Position numbers and translations under genes: made by a program. Below the pieces are notes generated by a model that worked only from the letters and a program-made list of their open reading frames with translations, searched no databases and was not told the origin of the DNA. A stretch of DNA of 64,000 bases from Gammaproteobacteria bacterium (lineage in GTDB: Bacteria; Pseudomonadota; Gammaproteobacteria; GCA-001735895): the NCBI GenBank assembly GCA_022340305.1, contig JAJDOF010000023.1, positions 1 through 64,000 of the forward strand. The letters run 5' to 3'. Positions 10,012 through 18,847 of the stretch are shown here, one piece after another (the first letter of the stretch is position 1; the number at the start of each line of letters is the position of its first letter).

Positions 10012-10129
10012 TGACAGATGGTAATACCGGGTATTGCTATCGGGTTATTACATAAATCGCCCAAATTTGGTAGGTTGCGGGGTTTGGGTCGCGAAAATAC
10101 CAGTTTATCGCGCCAACAATGGGCAGAAG

Positions 10130-10876
10130 ATGATAGAAAAACAGCTTGATTTGGCCCCGGATCCGGGTAACGGGGCAGGCTCTCCTTTGCCGGTCAGCAA
10201 TCTCTTCGATCCGCAGCGGGTTCGCTTGATCCTGTTTGATCTCGACGGCACCCTGGTCGACAGCGTTGGCGACCTGGCCTGGTGCGGTAATACCATGCTG
10301 GAGCGACTTGGCATGGCGGTGCACGATGAGCAGGCGGCCAGGAGCTGGGTTGGCAACGGCCTGGAACGCTTCGTCAAGCGCGTGCTGACGGGCGCAATGG
10401 ATGCGGAACCGGCGGCGGATTTGTACCAGCGGGGTGTGGAAATTTTTCGCGAGCTTTATGCCGCGCACGCCAGCGACCGCAGTGTTGTGTATCCGGGTGT
10501 GGTCGAAACCCTGCAAAGGCTGTCGACAAGGGAGTTGAAACTCGCCTGTGTAACCAACAAGCCGGAACCGTTTACCTCGCGGCTGATCACGGAGATGGGT
10601 CTTGATGTCTATTTCGAACTGGTGGTTGCCGGTAATACCACCGCGCGCAAGAAACCCGATCCCATGCCGCTGCACTTTGCCGCCGACCATTTCGGACTCG
10701 AATATGATCGCTGCCTGATGGTGGGTGATTCGAGTAACGACGTGGTGGCCGCGCGCTCCGCCGGTTTTGCCATCGCCTGTGTACCTTACGGGTATAATCA
10801 TGGCCAGGATATTCGCCTTTCGAATCCTGACCTGGTAGTGGAAAATCTGACCCTGCTGGCAGATTTATTTAGATGA
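10130..10876 (+). CDS. cbbZ: Phosphoglycolate phosphatase (HAD family)
   Basis: 248 aa from the ATG at 10130. The frame stays open upstream to 10034, but those residues look non-coding. HAD motif I is LFDLDGTLVDS, the motif II region is VTNKPEPF, a lysine lies in ARKKPDP, and motif IV is MVGDSSNDV. It dephosphorylates 2-phosphoglycolate, the product of RuBisCO oxygenation, so its place after cbbO makes sense. It could equally be named gph. About 118 bp separate it from cbbO with no clear terminator. Confidence 0.9.
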   Translation: MIEKQLDLAPDPGNGAGSPLPVSNLFDPQRVRLILFDLDGTLVDSVGDLAWCGNTMLERLGMAVHDEQAARSWVGNGLERFVKRVLTGAMDAEPAADLYQRGVEIFRELYAAHASDRSVVYPGVVETLQRLSTRELKLACVTNKPEPFTSRLITEMGLDVYFELVVAGNTTARKKPDPMPLHFAADHFGLEYDRCLMVGDSSNDVVAARSAGFAIACVPYGYNHGQDIRLSNPDLVVENLTLLADLFR

Positions 10877-10886
10877 GAGATAGAGT

Positions 10887-12650
10887 ATGAACCTGAATCG
10901 TAGAGAATTTATTCGACTGATGGGGCTGGCGGGCGCCGCGGGGCTGTTGCCCGGGTCTAGCCTGAGAGCGGGCGGGGACGGCTCGGCCCTTTACGATATG
11001 CCAGCCTTTGGCAATGCGCGTATTTTGCACATGTCCGATTGCCATGCGCAGTTGAACCCGGTGTATTTCCGTGAACCCAGCATCAACATCGGAGTCGGCG
11101 ACTCACGCGGCAAGGCGCCTCACCTGGTGGGCAGGCATCTACTCGATCATTTCGGGCTGCCCCGGGGCGGTATCGAAGCACATGCCTATACCTATCTGAA
11201 TTTCACCGAAGCGGCGCAGATGTATGGCAAGGTGGGTGGATTTTCTCACCTGGCGACACTGGTCAAAAAGATGCGCGCAGAGGCGCCCGCGGGGCGGTCG
11301 CTGTTCATCGACAGTGGCGATACCTGGCAGGGATCGGGAACAGCCTACTGGACGCGCGGGCGGGACATGGTCGAGGCCTGTAACCTGCTCGGCGTCGATC
11401 TGATGACCGGGCACTGGGAATTTACCTACCAGGATTCGGAGGTCCTCGACAACACGGCGTTGTTCAATGGCGAATTTGTGGCGCAGAATTGCAAGGTCAA
11501 GGAAGCTGCCCTGTTTGACTATCAGCTCGCTGAGCGCGGCGATTTCAACGAAGACAGCGGGCATGTGTTCAAGCCTTACGCGATCCGTAAACTGGGAGAC
11601 TTGCGTATCGCCGTGATCGGGCAGGCTTTCCCTTACGTGCCCATCTCCAATCCGCAGCGTTTCATTCCCGACTGGACCTTTGGTATACAAGAGTCCGAGA
11701 TGCAGCAAATGGTCAACCGGGTGCGCGACGAGGAGGCACCCGATGCCGTCCTGTTGCTGTCCCACAATGGTATGGATTCGGATCTGAAGATGGCCTCGCA
11801 AGTCAGAGGTATCGACGCCATATTTGGCGGGCATACGCACGACGGTATGCCGGGCGCTACCCCGGTTGCCAACCCGGGTGGCAAGACCCTGGTTACCAAT
11901 GCCGGCTCCAATGGCAAATTTCTCGGTGTAATGGACATGGATATCAAGGGCGGCAAGCTGCGCGACTTTCGCTATCGGCTGCTGCCGGTATTTTCCAATT
12001 TGTTGCCGGCCGATGCCGAAATGGCGGCTTACATCGAGGCCACGCGCGCTCCATACCTGGATAAATTACAGGAGGAACTATCGATTGCTGAGGGTTTACT
12101 GTATCGACGCGGTAACTTCAATGGCAGTTTCGATCAGATTATCTGCGATGCCTTGCGCGTCGAGGGCGATGCACAGATATCGCTGTCACCTGGATTCCGT
12201 TGGGGCACCACGGTGCTGCCGGGCCAGGCGATTACCATGGAACACGTTATGGACCAGACCTGCATTACTTACCCGGAGACCTATGTGCGTGAGATGAGCG
12301 GCGCTGACCTCAAGCTGATACTCGAAGACGTCGCCGATAATCTGTTCAACAAGGATCCCTACTACCAGCAGGGCGGCGACATGGTGCGCCTCGGTGGGCT
12401 CGATTACAGCATCGATCCGGAAGCGGGCGCGGGCGTGCGTATCGCCGACATGCAGCTCGATGACGGCAGCCGCATCGAGGCCTCGAAGAACTACAAGGTG
12501 GCCGGCTGGGCAACCGTGGGCTCCGTGTCTTCCGGCCCACCGGTGTGGGATGTGGTCGCCAGTTACCTGCGGCGCACTGATAGCGCGCGCATCACCAAAC
12601 TCAATACGCCGAAACTCAAGAATGTTGCGGGAAATCCGGGAATCGGCTGA
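10887..12650 (+). CDS. soxB: Thiosulfohydrolase SoxB
   Basis: 587 aa, normal for SoxB. The N-terminus MNLNRREFIRLMGLAGAAG is a Tat signal, so the folded protein is periplasmic. Metallophosphatase-type dimanganese motifs are visible: MSDCHAQLNP near residue 50, SGDTWQGSGTAYWTRG near 145, GHWEF near 172, and FGGHTHDG near 312. SoxB hydrolyses the sulfonate group from the SoxYZ-bound thiosulfate adduct as sulfate. It follows cbbZ by 10 bp, and is separated by 36 kb from the other sox genes, as in some purple sulfur bacteria. Confidence 0.96.
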   Translation: MNLNRREFIRLMGLAGAAGLLPGSSLRAGGDGSALYDMPAFGNARILHMSDCHAQLNPVYFREPSINIGVGDSRGKAPHLVGRHLLDHFGLPRGGIEAHAYTYLNFTEAAQMYGKVGGFSHLATLVKKMRAEAPAGRSLFIDSGDTWQGSGTAYWTRGRDMVEACNLLGVDLMTGHWEFTYQDSEVLDNTALFNGEFVAQNCKVKEAALFDYQLAERGDFNEDSGHVFKPYAIRKLGDLRIAVIGQAFPYVPISNPQRFIPDWTFGIQESEMQQMVNRVRDEEAPDAVLLLSHNGMDSDLKMASQVRGIDAIFGGHTHDGMPGATPVANPGGKTLVTNAGSNGKFLGVMDMDIKGGKLRDFRYRLLPVFSNLLPADAEMAAYIEATRAPYLDKLQEELSIAEGLLYRRGNFNGSFDQIICDALRVEGDAQISLSPGFRWGTTVLPGQAITMEHVMDQTCITYPETYVREMSGADLKLILEDVADNLFNKDPYYQQGGDMVRLGGLDYSIDPEAGAGVRIADMQLDDGSRIEASKNYKVAGWATVGSVSSGPPVWDVVASYLRRTDSARITKLNTPKLKNVAGNPGIG

Positions 12651-13115
12651 CGCGCGGCATCGATCGAACCATCCCTCCTGTCGTGGAAATCGGTCCGCGA
12701 CTTAAGACTGCCTTAAGGTTTTCGCTTTAGGCTCAAAACTCTTTGTGATCAAAGAATTTTTAATATGGCCTTCGATATCTGTGAATTTCGAGTGGGTTTG
12801 ATTCGCTCGATGCTGACCCTGCGGCGCAACACGACGCAAAAAGTGAATCGAAAATCTGGCGTTTGGCGCAGCGCGCGGACTCTCAGGTGAGCGGTGTCGG
12901 TGGTTTTCCCTGGCGCTGAATTTGTTGACTGAAGTCAGCTCGATATCACGAAGAATGAAATATATTGCCTCAGTTTTTATCCGAATCGGCAGCTTTTATG
13001 CAATGGCCTGCCCCGACAGGGCCGCCTCGACAACCTGCAGCTGGCGCATATCATGTTGAGGTGACCACAGGTGAATACACCCCCCAGGAAATCAGGCTGT
13101 TGCAGATATACTCTT
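12651..13115. other. 465-bp stretch without a supported gene
   Basis: No coding frame of normal composition is seen. A small stem (TCTTTG 12740-12745 and CAAAGA 12750-12755, 4-base loop), followed two bases later by TTTTT, could be a weak terminator for the cbb-soxB transcript, but the stem is short and AT-rich. A ribosome site and promoter for the downstream gene must lie near 13050-13110; no clear consensus was seen. Confidence 0.5.
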
Positions 13116-14411
13116 ATGAATCCAGCGAAAAAAAATATTACGGCCGCGCTTTCCGCTGCGGTCTGTAGCCTGCTGGCGACGCCGGGACAGGCCGAGACCG
13201 GCGACTGGGATATCGATAGCGCAATTTTATACTACAGCGAAACCGACCGGGTAACGGCTGTCGAGCCGGTGATCAGTGCGACGCGCGATCTCGGTGACGA
13301 CGAATCCCTGTCGCTAAAAATGGTATTTGACAGCCTGTCCGGGGCGTCGGCGAATGGCGCCGTACCCTCTACCATGCCACAAACCTTTACCAGCCCCTCG
13401 GGTGGAGGGGGTCACGGTGGCGACGATGATGAAGGCGAGGACGACGAAGGTGGAGGTGGCGCCTACACCGTGGCGCCGAACGAAACACCGCTTGACGATA
13501 CCTTCAAGGACGAACGCATTGCTTTCAGTCTGAACTGGCAAAAGCCGGTCGATCGCAATAACCGCAGCAACCTGGGGCTCAGTTTATCGTCCGAGAACGA
13601 CTTTTTCTCGCTCGGTGCTAATGCGCTCTGGCAGCATGACCTGAACCAGAAAAACACCACGCTGAGTTACGGTGTCAATTTCGAGTTTGACACGATCGAA
13701 CCCATTGGTGGAGCACCGGTACCACTGAGCAGTATGATCGATCAACTCCGTCAGCCTGGTAGCGAAACGCGAGAGATTGTCGACCTGATAGTTGGCGTTA
13801 CCCAGGTGATCAATCGTACCAGCCTGTTCCAGGTCAACCTGTCGTTGAGCCAGGCCGATGGCTATATGACCGATCCCTATAAATTCGTCAGTGTGGTCGG
13901 TCCGGATGGCGAGCCGATCGATCAGCTTTTCGAAAATCGCCCCGACACGCGGATGCGCCAGAGTGTTTTTGGCAAATACAAGAAGCGGCTGGATGGTGGC
14001 GATATTTTGACGGCATCCTATCGCTACATGACGGATGACTGGCAAATCGATTCGCATACTTACGATCTGACCTGGCGCTTCGCCTTCAGCCGGGGCTTTT
14101 TCGTCGAGCCCCACCTGCGCTACTACCAGCAGTCTGCGGCTGAATTCTACCGTTACTTTCTACTCGACACCGAAACCCCGCCGGAATTCGTCAGCGCCGA
14201 TTATCGACTCGGTGATCTCGACACCACCACGGTCGGATTCAAGCTGGGCCGGGACCTCGGTGATGGCCAGGCCTGGTCGGTTCGACTCGAACAGTACCTG
14301 CAGAGTGGGGAATCCTCGCCGGATGAAGCGATCGGGCAACTGCAGCAACAGGATCTGTTTCCAGACGTCGAAGCGCTTATCGTGCAGTTCAATTATTCGG
14401 TTCGCTGGTAG
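13116..14411 (+). CDS. DUF3570-family outer-membrane-like protein
   Basis: 431 aa from the ATG at 13116, which gives a signal peptide (AALSAAVCSLLATPGQA). An in-frame ATG at 13071 lacks one. Alternating hydrophobic residues, many aromatics and a C-terminal Phe-Asn-Tyr-Ser-Val-Arg-Trp suggest an outer-membrane beta-barrel. Residues ~92-120 form an unusual Gly/Asp/Glu-rich insert (GGGGHGGDDDEGEDDEGGGG). DUF3570 genes often lie near ApbE-type flavin transferases and thioredoxin-like genes, but not here. Function unknown; metal binding by the acidic loop is only a guess. Confidence 0.75.
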   Translation: MNPAKKNITAALSAAVCSLLATPGQAETGDWDIDSAILYYSETDRVTAVEPVISATRDLGDDESLSLKMVFDSLSGASANGAVPSTMPQTFTSPSGGGGHGGDDDEGEDDEGGGGAYTVAPNETPLDDTFKDERIAFSLNWQKPVDRNNRSNLGLSLSSENDFFSLGANALWQHDLNQKNTTLSYGVNFEFDTIEPIGGAPVPLSSMIDQLRQPGSETREIVDLIVGVTQVINRTSLFQVNLSLSQADGYMTDPYKFVSVVGPDGEPIDQLFENRPDTRMRQSVFGKYKKRLDGGDILTASYRYMTDDWQIDSHTYDLTWRFAFSRGFFVEPHLRYYQQSAAEFYRYFLLDTETPPEFVSADYRLGDLDTTTVGFKLGRDLGDGQAWSVRLEQYLQSGESSPDEAIGQLQQQDLFPDVEALIVQFNYSVRW

Positions 14412-14546
14412 GGCCCGTGCGACCATCCAGCATGCGCAGGAAAACGTTATTCTACGACCGCCAGCGGTCTGCCTCGCGGGAATCATGGCTCCCATAACAG
14501 ATTTCGGCTCGTGCCGTGGTCTCACCTATCGGGATAAAATCTTCCA

Positions 14547-14570
14547 GTCATTCCCGCGTAAGAGGGAATC
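14547..14570. repeat. REP-like palindromic repeat
   Basis: GTCATTCCCGCGTAAGAGGGAATC: the arms ATTCCC and GGGAAT can pair around an 8-base loop. It belongs to the same dispersed family as the elements near 41718 and 41861, whose core is GTCATCCCCGCGCAAGCGG. Confidence 0.55.
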
Positions 14571-14635
14571 TTGAAGATATTGCCAGAACTCTGTTCCGTG
14601 GGCCGCCGGTGCGGGGAGTGATGATAAGCGTGCAC

Positions 14636-14685
14636 TTATTTCTCGACCTGGTTGGCGACGCGGTGGTTGTGCTCAATGTATATCA
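14636..14685 (-). pseudogene. Remnant of the 3' end of a NarL-type regulator gene (left direct repeat)
   Basis: On the minus strand this reads IYIEHNHRVANQVEK and stop, against MYIEHNHRVADQVEE and stop at the end of the regulator gene at 21661. The two 50-bp stretches agree at 41 of 50 positions and are in the same orientation. Similarity stops at both edges. It therefore is either the last 16 codons of a lost regulator gene or a duplicated insertion-site end marking the left border of the accessory segment. Confidence 0.7.
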
Positions 14686-14881
14686 AGTAGGTTGTATAAC
14701 TAGTTGAATTAAAGGTACTTATAGGCATATCTGAAGCGCTGAGTAAGGACCGAGTAAGCAAGATGTATTCTAGCTGCCTACTATTTGCTCCCGAATTAAG
14801 GTTTTAAGTTGCTTACTCGAATTAAAATAGTAAAAACAACGTAATTTAATACATCCATCTGCTTCCGATTTCACAAATTCC

Positions 14882-15099
14882 CTACTGATGAATCCGGTTT
14901 ATTTCTGGGCGGATTACACTGACTGCTGTTGGTGGCGATAACTTTTCATACAGATCCGCGGTTGAAGCGAGGATGCCATCGCCATCCTGATCAGTCCCGC
15001 GACAGACGTCGTCGCAGAGGATATAGGCATCTGACTGTTGAGCGATTTCAACAATCTGTTTCAATACGGCTTCGGCTATATTCGCTAGAAAAGTTTGCG
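14882..15099 (-). pseudogene. Fragment of a class I/II aminotransferase
   Basis: The frame reads LKQIVEIAQQSDAYILCDDV, then RGTDQDGDGILASTADLYEK, then stops shortly after. This matches the middle of a fold-type I PLP aminotransferase, where the Asp of the D-E-V-Y/R block contacts the cofactor. The PLP lysine region and C-terminal half are missing, and no proper N-terminus is present before the GST-like gene. It is probably a decayed former member of the minus-strand transporter/GST operon. Confidence 0.6.
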
Positions 15100-15124
15100 A
15101 GAAATGTCCGACAAGGCCCAGGCG

Positions 15125-15772
15125 TCAGACCGCTTTGGACTCCAGCCACCGTTGCATACCCGGGGCGTAAGCCTCCAGTTCGTTTGCTACCGCTGTATGC
15201 GCTTCGATACTGCGGCGGTATTCACGCAGATTGTCGGGCCAGTCGAGCTCGAACCCGAAAACTTGCGTAAATGCATCAATCCAGGCGAAACAAACAGGAA
15301 GCCCGCAATCACCAAGACTCAGGATTTGCAGGTCGAGTTGCTCATCTGCTGCAAGTAATCGCGACAGTTCCTGTAAACGCATACCAATGGTTTCCGCCTG
15401 GATGCTGACGATACCGCTATCCCGGGTTGCGGGGGCGACATGTGGAAACAATTTGCGAACCTCGGGTTCCAGCCGAGTGTCATGAAAGCGAGAACGTTCG
15501 CGGCATTTAGCGCGCGCGCCGGGGTCGACCGGCAGCATGGCCGGTTCGGCGATCGTTTCATTCAGGTACTCGGAGATTGCCTCGGAGTCGGCGATGACCA
15601 GCCCGCCATCCATCAGGGCGGGCATGGTGCCGCTGGGGATCAACTGTCGATAGTCCGGCGAACCGCAGCCCCCCTCCGGTTCTATTTCGCGCCACTGTGC
15701 CTGCTTGTGTCTCAACAGTATTCTAAGCTTCGCGCAATAGAGGCTTTCGGGCGTGCTGTATATGGTCAACAT
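15125..15772 (-). CDS. Glutathione S-transferase-like protein
   Basis: 215 aa from the ATG at 15772; a TTG at 15826 would add 18 residues without better support. A thioredoxin-like N-terminal domain begins MLTIYSTPESLYCAKLRI, with the GST segment GTMPALMDGGLVIADSEAI around residues 50-70. An all-helical C-terminal domain follows. The Ser/Cys near residue 9-12 may be the catalytic thiol-activating residue. It probably acts on a glutathione-linked or maleyl-type intermediate. It lies downstream of the solute-binding-protein gene on the same strand. Confidence 0.75.
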   Translation of the reverse strand: MLTIYSTPESLYCAKLRILLRHKQAQWREIEPEGGCGSPDYRQLIPSGTMPALMDGGLVIADSEAISEYLNETIAEPAMLPVDPGARAKCRERSRFHDTRLEPEVRKLFPHVAPATRDSGIVSIQAETIGMRLQELSRLLAADEQLDLQILSLGDCGLPVCFAWIDAFTQVFGFELDWPDNLREYRRSIEAHTAVANELEAYAPGMQRWLESKAV

Positions 15773-15826
15773 TTGCCTGGGGGCGTTGCCACCTCCTTTA
15801 TTAACAGTGACATCATCAGTGTCCAA

Positions 15827-16603
15827 CTAGTTATTCAAATTCCATTTTTTACCCAGCTCATTAAAAAAGCCGCGTTCCTGTTTCAGTCCGATCCAGGTGT
15901 TGACGTAGTTGATCCAGACCTGGTCCGCCTGGGGTAACAGCATCGCAATCGGTGTGGGTGATTTAGGTGCTGATACCGGTACGATCATCATTTGTGGATA
16001 CTTGATCACGAGCTTGTTGGCTTCGACGTTAGATGTGATATGAGCGTCAGCGCGCCCAGCGAGGACTTCCTGAAAATCACGTGCCGGGGCTTCTACTATC
16101 TTGTGCTCGGCATTTGGAAAATAGGTCTTGACCTGTTTTTCTTGCGTGGTTCCGAGGGTTGCGGCAACGGTTACGCCGGCCTTGTCCAAATCTCCCCAGT
16201 CTTTAAATTTAGCAGAGTTTTTAGCCAGGATTAGCGGCACCGTAGCGAGCGAGAAATAACTATTGGAATAGCCCGCTGCTTTTGCCCGCGCGGGTGACAC
16301 CGAGGCTGAGCCGGTCATGTGATACTTGCCGGAAGTGACGCCGCTAACCAGCGTTTTCCAGTCAGCTGGTACCAACTCGAGCTCGACCCCCAGATCGCTT
16401 GCCAGCTCGGTCATGACGTCGATATCGTATCCAGTGTAGCCGTTGGTGGCCGGATCTTTCATCGTCATCGGATTCCAGTCGCCGGTCGTTCCAACCTTCA
16501 ATACCCCGTTGCTGAGAATATCCTGCAGTGCTGAGGGACTCTGCGCCTGTGCAGTGCTGCCAACCAGTAACAGCAGGACTCCTGCTAATTTTATCATTTT
16601 CAT
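15827..16603 (-). CDS. ABC transporter solute-binding protein, family 3 (polar amino-acid type)
   Basis: 258 aa with a cleavable signal peptide (MKMIKLAGVLLLLVGSTAQA). The family 3 opening ILSNGVLKVGTTGDWNPMTM is followed by GYDIDVMTELASDLGVELELV and the hinge-like segment TLGTTQEKQV. Such proteins capture amino acids or related small polar solutes in the periplasm. It is transcribed away from the ATPase and permease genes that should complete the transporter, across a 140-bp divergent gap. Confidence 0.88.
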   Translation of the reverse strand: MKMIKLAGVLLLLVGSTAQAQSPSALQDILSNGVLKVGTTGDWNPMTMKDPATNGYTGYDIDVMTELASDLGVELELVPADWKTLVSGVTSGKYHMTGSASVSPARAKAAGYSNSYFSLATVPLILAKNSAKFKDWGDLDKAGVTVAATLGTTQEKQVKTYFPNAEHKIVEAPARDFQEVLAGRADAHITSNVEANKLVIKYPQMMIVPVSAPKSPTPIAMLLPQADQVWINYVNTWIGLKQERGFFNELGKKWNLNN

Positions 16604-16743
16604 TGTTACGCTCTCGACTCTGGGAAGGATCCGGTATCATTTCACGGACATTTTGTTTTTGCAATGGCAGCTTTTCTTTGCATAAGAACCGGTGGCATGC
16701 TTCAATCGCGGGCGTTTATTGAGTTATGGGAAACAGGTAAGTC

Positions 16744-17487
16744 TTGAGCACAGCATCCCTGATTTCAGTACAGGAGGTATCCAAAACCTTTGGTAATTTC
16801 CAGGCGCTGAATACTGTGTCGCTTGAAATTTGCCAGGGTGAACGCGTGGTTGTCTGTGGACCTTCGGGTTCAGGAAAGTCGACCTTGATCCGCTGCATCA
16901 ATCAACTCGAGCACCACGAGACCGGCAAGATTTTAATCGATGGCGTCGAAGTAAAGGACGGGCTCAAAAACCAGCGCCAGACCTTGTCCCGGCTCGGCAT
17001 GGTTTTTCAGCAGTTCAATCTGTTTCCTCACTTGAGCGTATTGGATAACCTCACACTCGGCCCCCAACGGGCCAGGAAGATGGAAAAGGCTGAAGCCGAA
17101 GCTCTGGCCATGTCATACCTGGAACGGGTTGATATTCCAGAACAGGCCGGTAAATTTCCACGCCAGTTATCCGGTGGTCAACAACAGCGTGTCGCCATAG
17201 CGCGATCCTTGTGCATGGAGCCCGACATCATGCTATTCGACGAGCCGACCTCTGCGCTCGATCCGGAAATGATCAACGAGGTACTCGATGTCATGGTGGA
17301 ACTGGCCGGTAGCGGCATGACGATGATTTGTGTGACCCACGAAATGGGTTTCGCGCGTAAAGTAGCCGACAAGATGGTATTCATGGACCACGGTGAAATT
17401 GTTGAATCCGCGCGGCCGGAGAAATTTTTCAGCAACCCTGATAGCAGTCGCTGCCAGGACTTTCTGCAAAAGATCTTGCGTCACTGA
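16744..17487 (+). CDS. ABC transporter ATP-binding protein, polar amino-acid type
   Basis: 247 aa. The TTG at 16744 is used as start: the only nearby ATG in frame (16726) runs into a stop, and an AGGT ribosome site lies about 8 bp upstream of the TTG. Walker A GPSGSGKST is at ~39-47, signature LSGGQQQRV at ~143, Walker B IMLFDEPTS at ~163. It closely follows the GlnQ/HisP pattern and energises the permease encoded 4 bp downstream. Confidence 0.93.
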   Translation: MSTASLISVQEVSKTFGNFQALNTVSLEICQGERVVVCGPSGSGKSTLIRCINQLEHHETGKILIDGVEVKDGLKNQRQTLSRLGMVFQQFNLFPHLSVLDNLTLGPQRARKMEKAEAEALAMSYLERVDIPEQAGKFPRQLSGGQQQRVAIARSLCMEPDIMLFDEPTSALDPEMINEVLDVMVELAGSGMTMICVTHEMGFARKVADKMVFMDHGEIVESARPEKFFSNPDSSRCQDFLQKILRH

Positions 17488-17491
17488 TGCT

Positions 17492-18232
17492 ATGACAAGA
17501 CTACTGGCAATCACGGGTTTTATATTATTTCTCAGTGGATGCTCGGGCAACTGGGGTTGGTACGTCGTCAACCCGACCACTAAAAACGGGCTATCCAATC
17601 TCGGGTTTTTACTCGACGGCCTGTATTACACAGTGTTGATATCGTTGTGTGCGATCTTGATTTCGGTAGTGATCGGATTGCTGATCGCGCTGCCCGGCCT
17701 GTCGTCGAAACGCCGTTTCAGAGGTATCAACCGTACCTATGTTGAGCTGGTACGCGCGGTGCCGATCCTGGTTTTGATTTTATGGGTTTACTACGGCCTG
17801 CCTCAACTCGCTGGCATTTCGATCAGTGTTTTCTGGGCCGGGGTGCTGGCGCTGGCACTGTCGGACAGTGCCTTCGAAGCCGAAATCTTCCGCGCCGGCA
17901 TCCAGTCCATCGACAAGGGTCAGTACGAGGCAGCACATTCGATTTCGCTGAATTATACAGATACCATGCGTTACGTGATCCTGCCCCAGGCGATTCGCCG
18001 GATTCTACCCGCGCTTGGAAATCAACTGGTTTACATGCTGAAGATGTCGTCGCTGGTTTCGATCATCGGCTTGCAGGAATTGACACGCCGCGCCAACGAG
18101 CTGGTAGTGACGGAGTATAGACCGCTCGAAATTTACACCATCCTGGTGCTGGAATACCTGTTCTTGATCCTGATTGTATCGGCCGGCGTACGCTGGCTTG
18201 AAAAACGCATGCAAACCGACGTTCGTCACTAA
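17492..18232 (+). CDS. ABC transporter permease, polar amino-acid type
   Basis: 246 aa from the ATG at 17492. An upstream ATG at 17393 lies inside the ATPase gene and is unlikely. About five membrane segments are seen. The family EAA-type loop reads RAGIQSIDKGQYEAAHSISL and the HisM/GlnP-type segment VILPQAIRRILPALGNQLV follows. The N-terminal FILFLSGCSGNWG is an uncleaved first helix, or possibly lipoprotein-like. With the ATPase and binding protein it forms one importer. Confidence 0.9.
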   Translation: MTRLLAITGFILFLSGCSGNWGWYVVNPTTKNGLSNLGFLLDGLYYTVLISLCAILISVVIGLLIALPGLSSKRRFRGINRTYVELVRAVPILVLILWVYYGLPQLAGISISVFWAGVLALALSDSAFEAEIFRAGIQSIDKGQYEAAHSISLNYTDTMRYVILPQAIRRILPALGNQLVYMLKMSSLVSIIGLQELTRRANELVVTEYRPLEIYTILVLEYLFLILIVSAGVRWLEKRMQTDVRH

Positions 18233-18243
18233 CGAGGAAAACC

Positions 18244-18840
18244 ATGAGCGCCTGGATAGAAATGATTGGGGACGAGGAAGCCGACGAGGATTTGCTCGAT
18301 GCATTGCAACTCGCGCGCACGCCGCATGGAACGGTTGATAACGTCATGCGCGTACATTCGTTACGGCCCAATACGATGCGTGGACATGTCGTTTTATATC
18401 GTGCGGCTTTGCATGATGATGCCAACACGCTACCGATGTGGTTACAGGAGACAATCAGTTCATACGTCTCCATTCTGAATAACTGTCCGTATTCGTTGGC
18501 AAATCATTGGGCCAACGCCCGACATTTGATGGACGATAACGAAAAAGCCGATGCTGTCGAGAAAGCACTGCAGTCGCGCAAACCGCAGGATGTTTTCGAT
18601 GGCCGCGAATTGGCATTGTTGAAATACGCCGAGAAACTCACGCTCAAACCCGGCCAAATGGAAGCAGCCGATATCAGCGAAATGCGCGCAAATGGCTGCG
18701 ACGATGGCCAGATACTCGAGGCTAACCAGATCATCTGTTACTTTAACTATGTCAACCGCAGTTTGAACGGACTCGGGGTAACTACCGAGAATGACACCGT
18801 CGGTTACTATTCGGGTTCGGCAGACCAGGCCCAGGCATGA
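18244..18840 (+). CDS. AhpD/carboxymuconolactone-decarboxylase-like protein (peroxidase-related)
   Basis: 198 aa, helical, with the segment ETISSYVSILNNCPYSLANH that corresponds to the AhpD active-site helix. In AhpD the motif is C-x-x-C followed by His. Here the second Cys is Ser (CPYS), so thiol-disulfide chemistry like that of AhpD is unlikely. It lies 11 bp after the permease and 7 bp before the oxygenase gene, so it is part of the same cassette. Its reaction is not known. Confidence 0.75.
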   Translation: MSAWIEMIGDEEADEDLLDALQLARTPHGTVDNVMRVHSLRPNTMRGHVVLYRAALHDDANTLPMWLQETISSYVSILNNCPYSLANHWANARHLMDDNEKADAVEKALQSRKPQDVFDGRELALLKYAEKLTLKPGQMEAADISEMRANGCDDGQILEANQIICYFNYVNRSLNGLGVTTENDTVGYYSGSADQAQA

Positions 18841-18847
18841 CCCAGGT

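Noticed and set aside
10034-10129. Longer N-terminus for the phosphoglycolate phosphatase
   Set aside because: The added 32 residues are unlike the family and the HAD domain starts well after the ATG at 10130.
16604-16743. tRNA or riboswitch in the divergent transporter gap
   Set aside because: No cloverleaf or known riboswitch core was found; only T-rich stretches, probably promoters.
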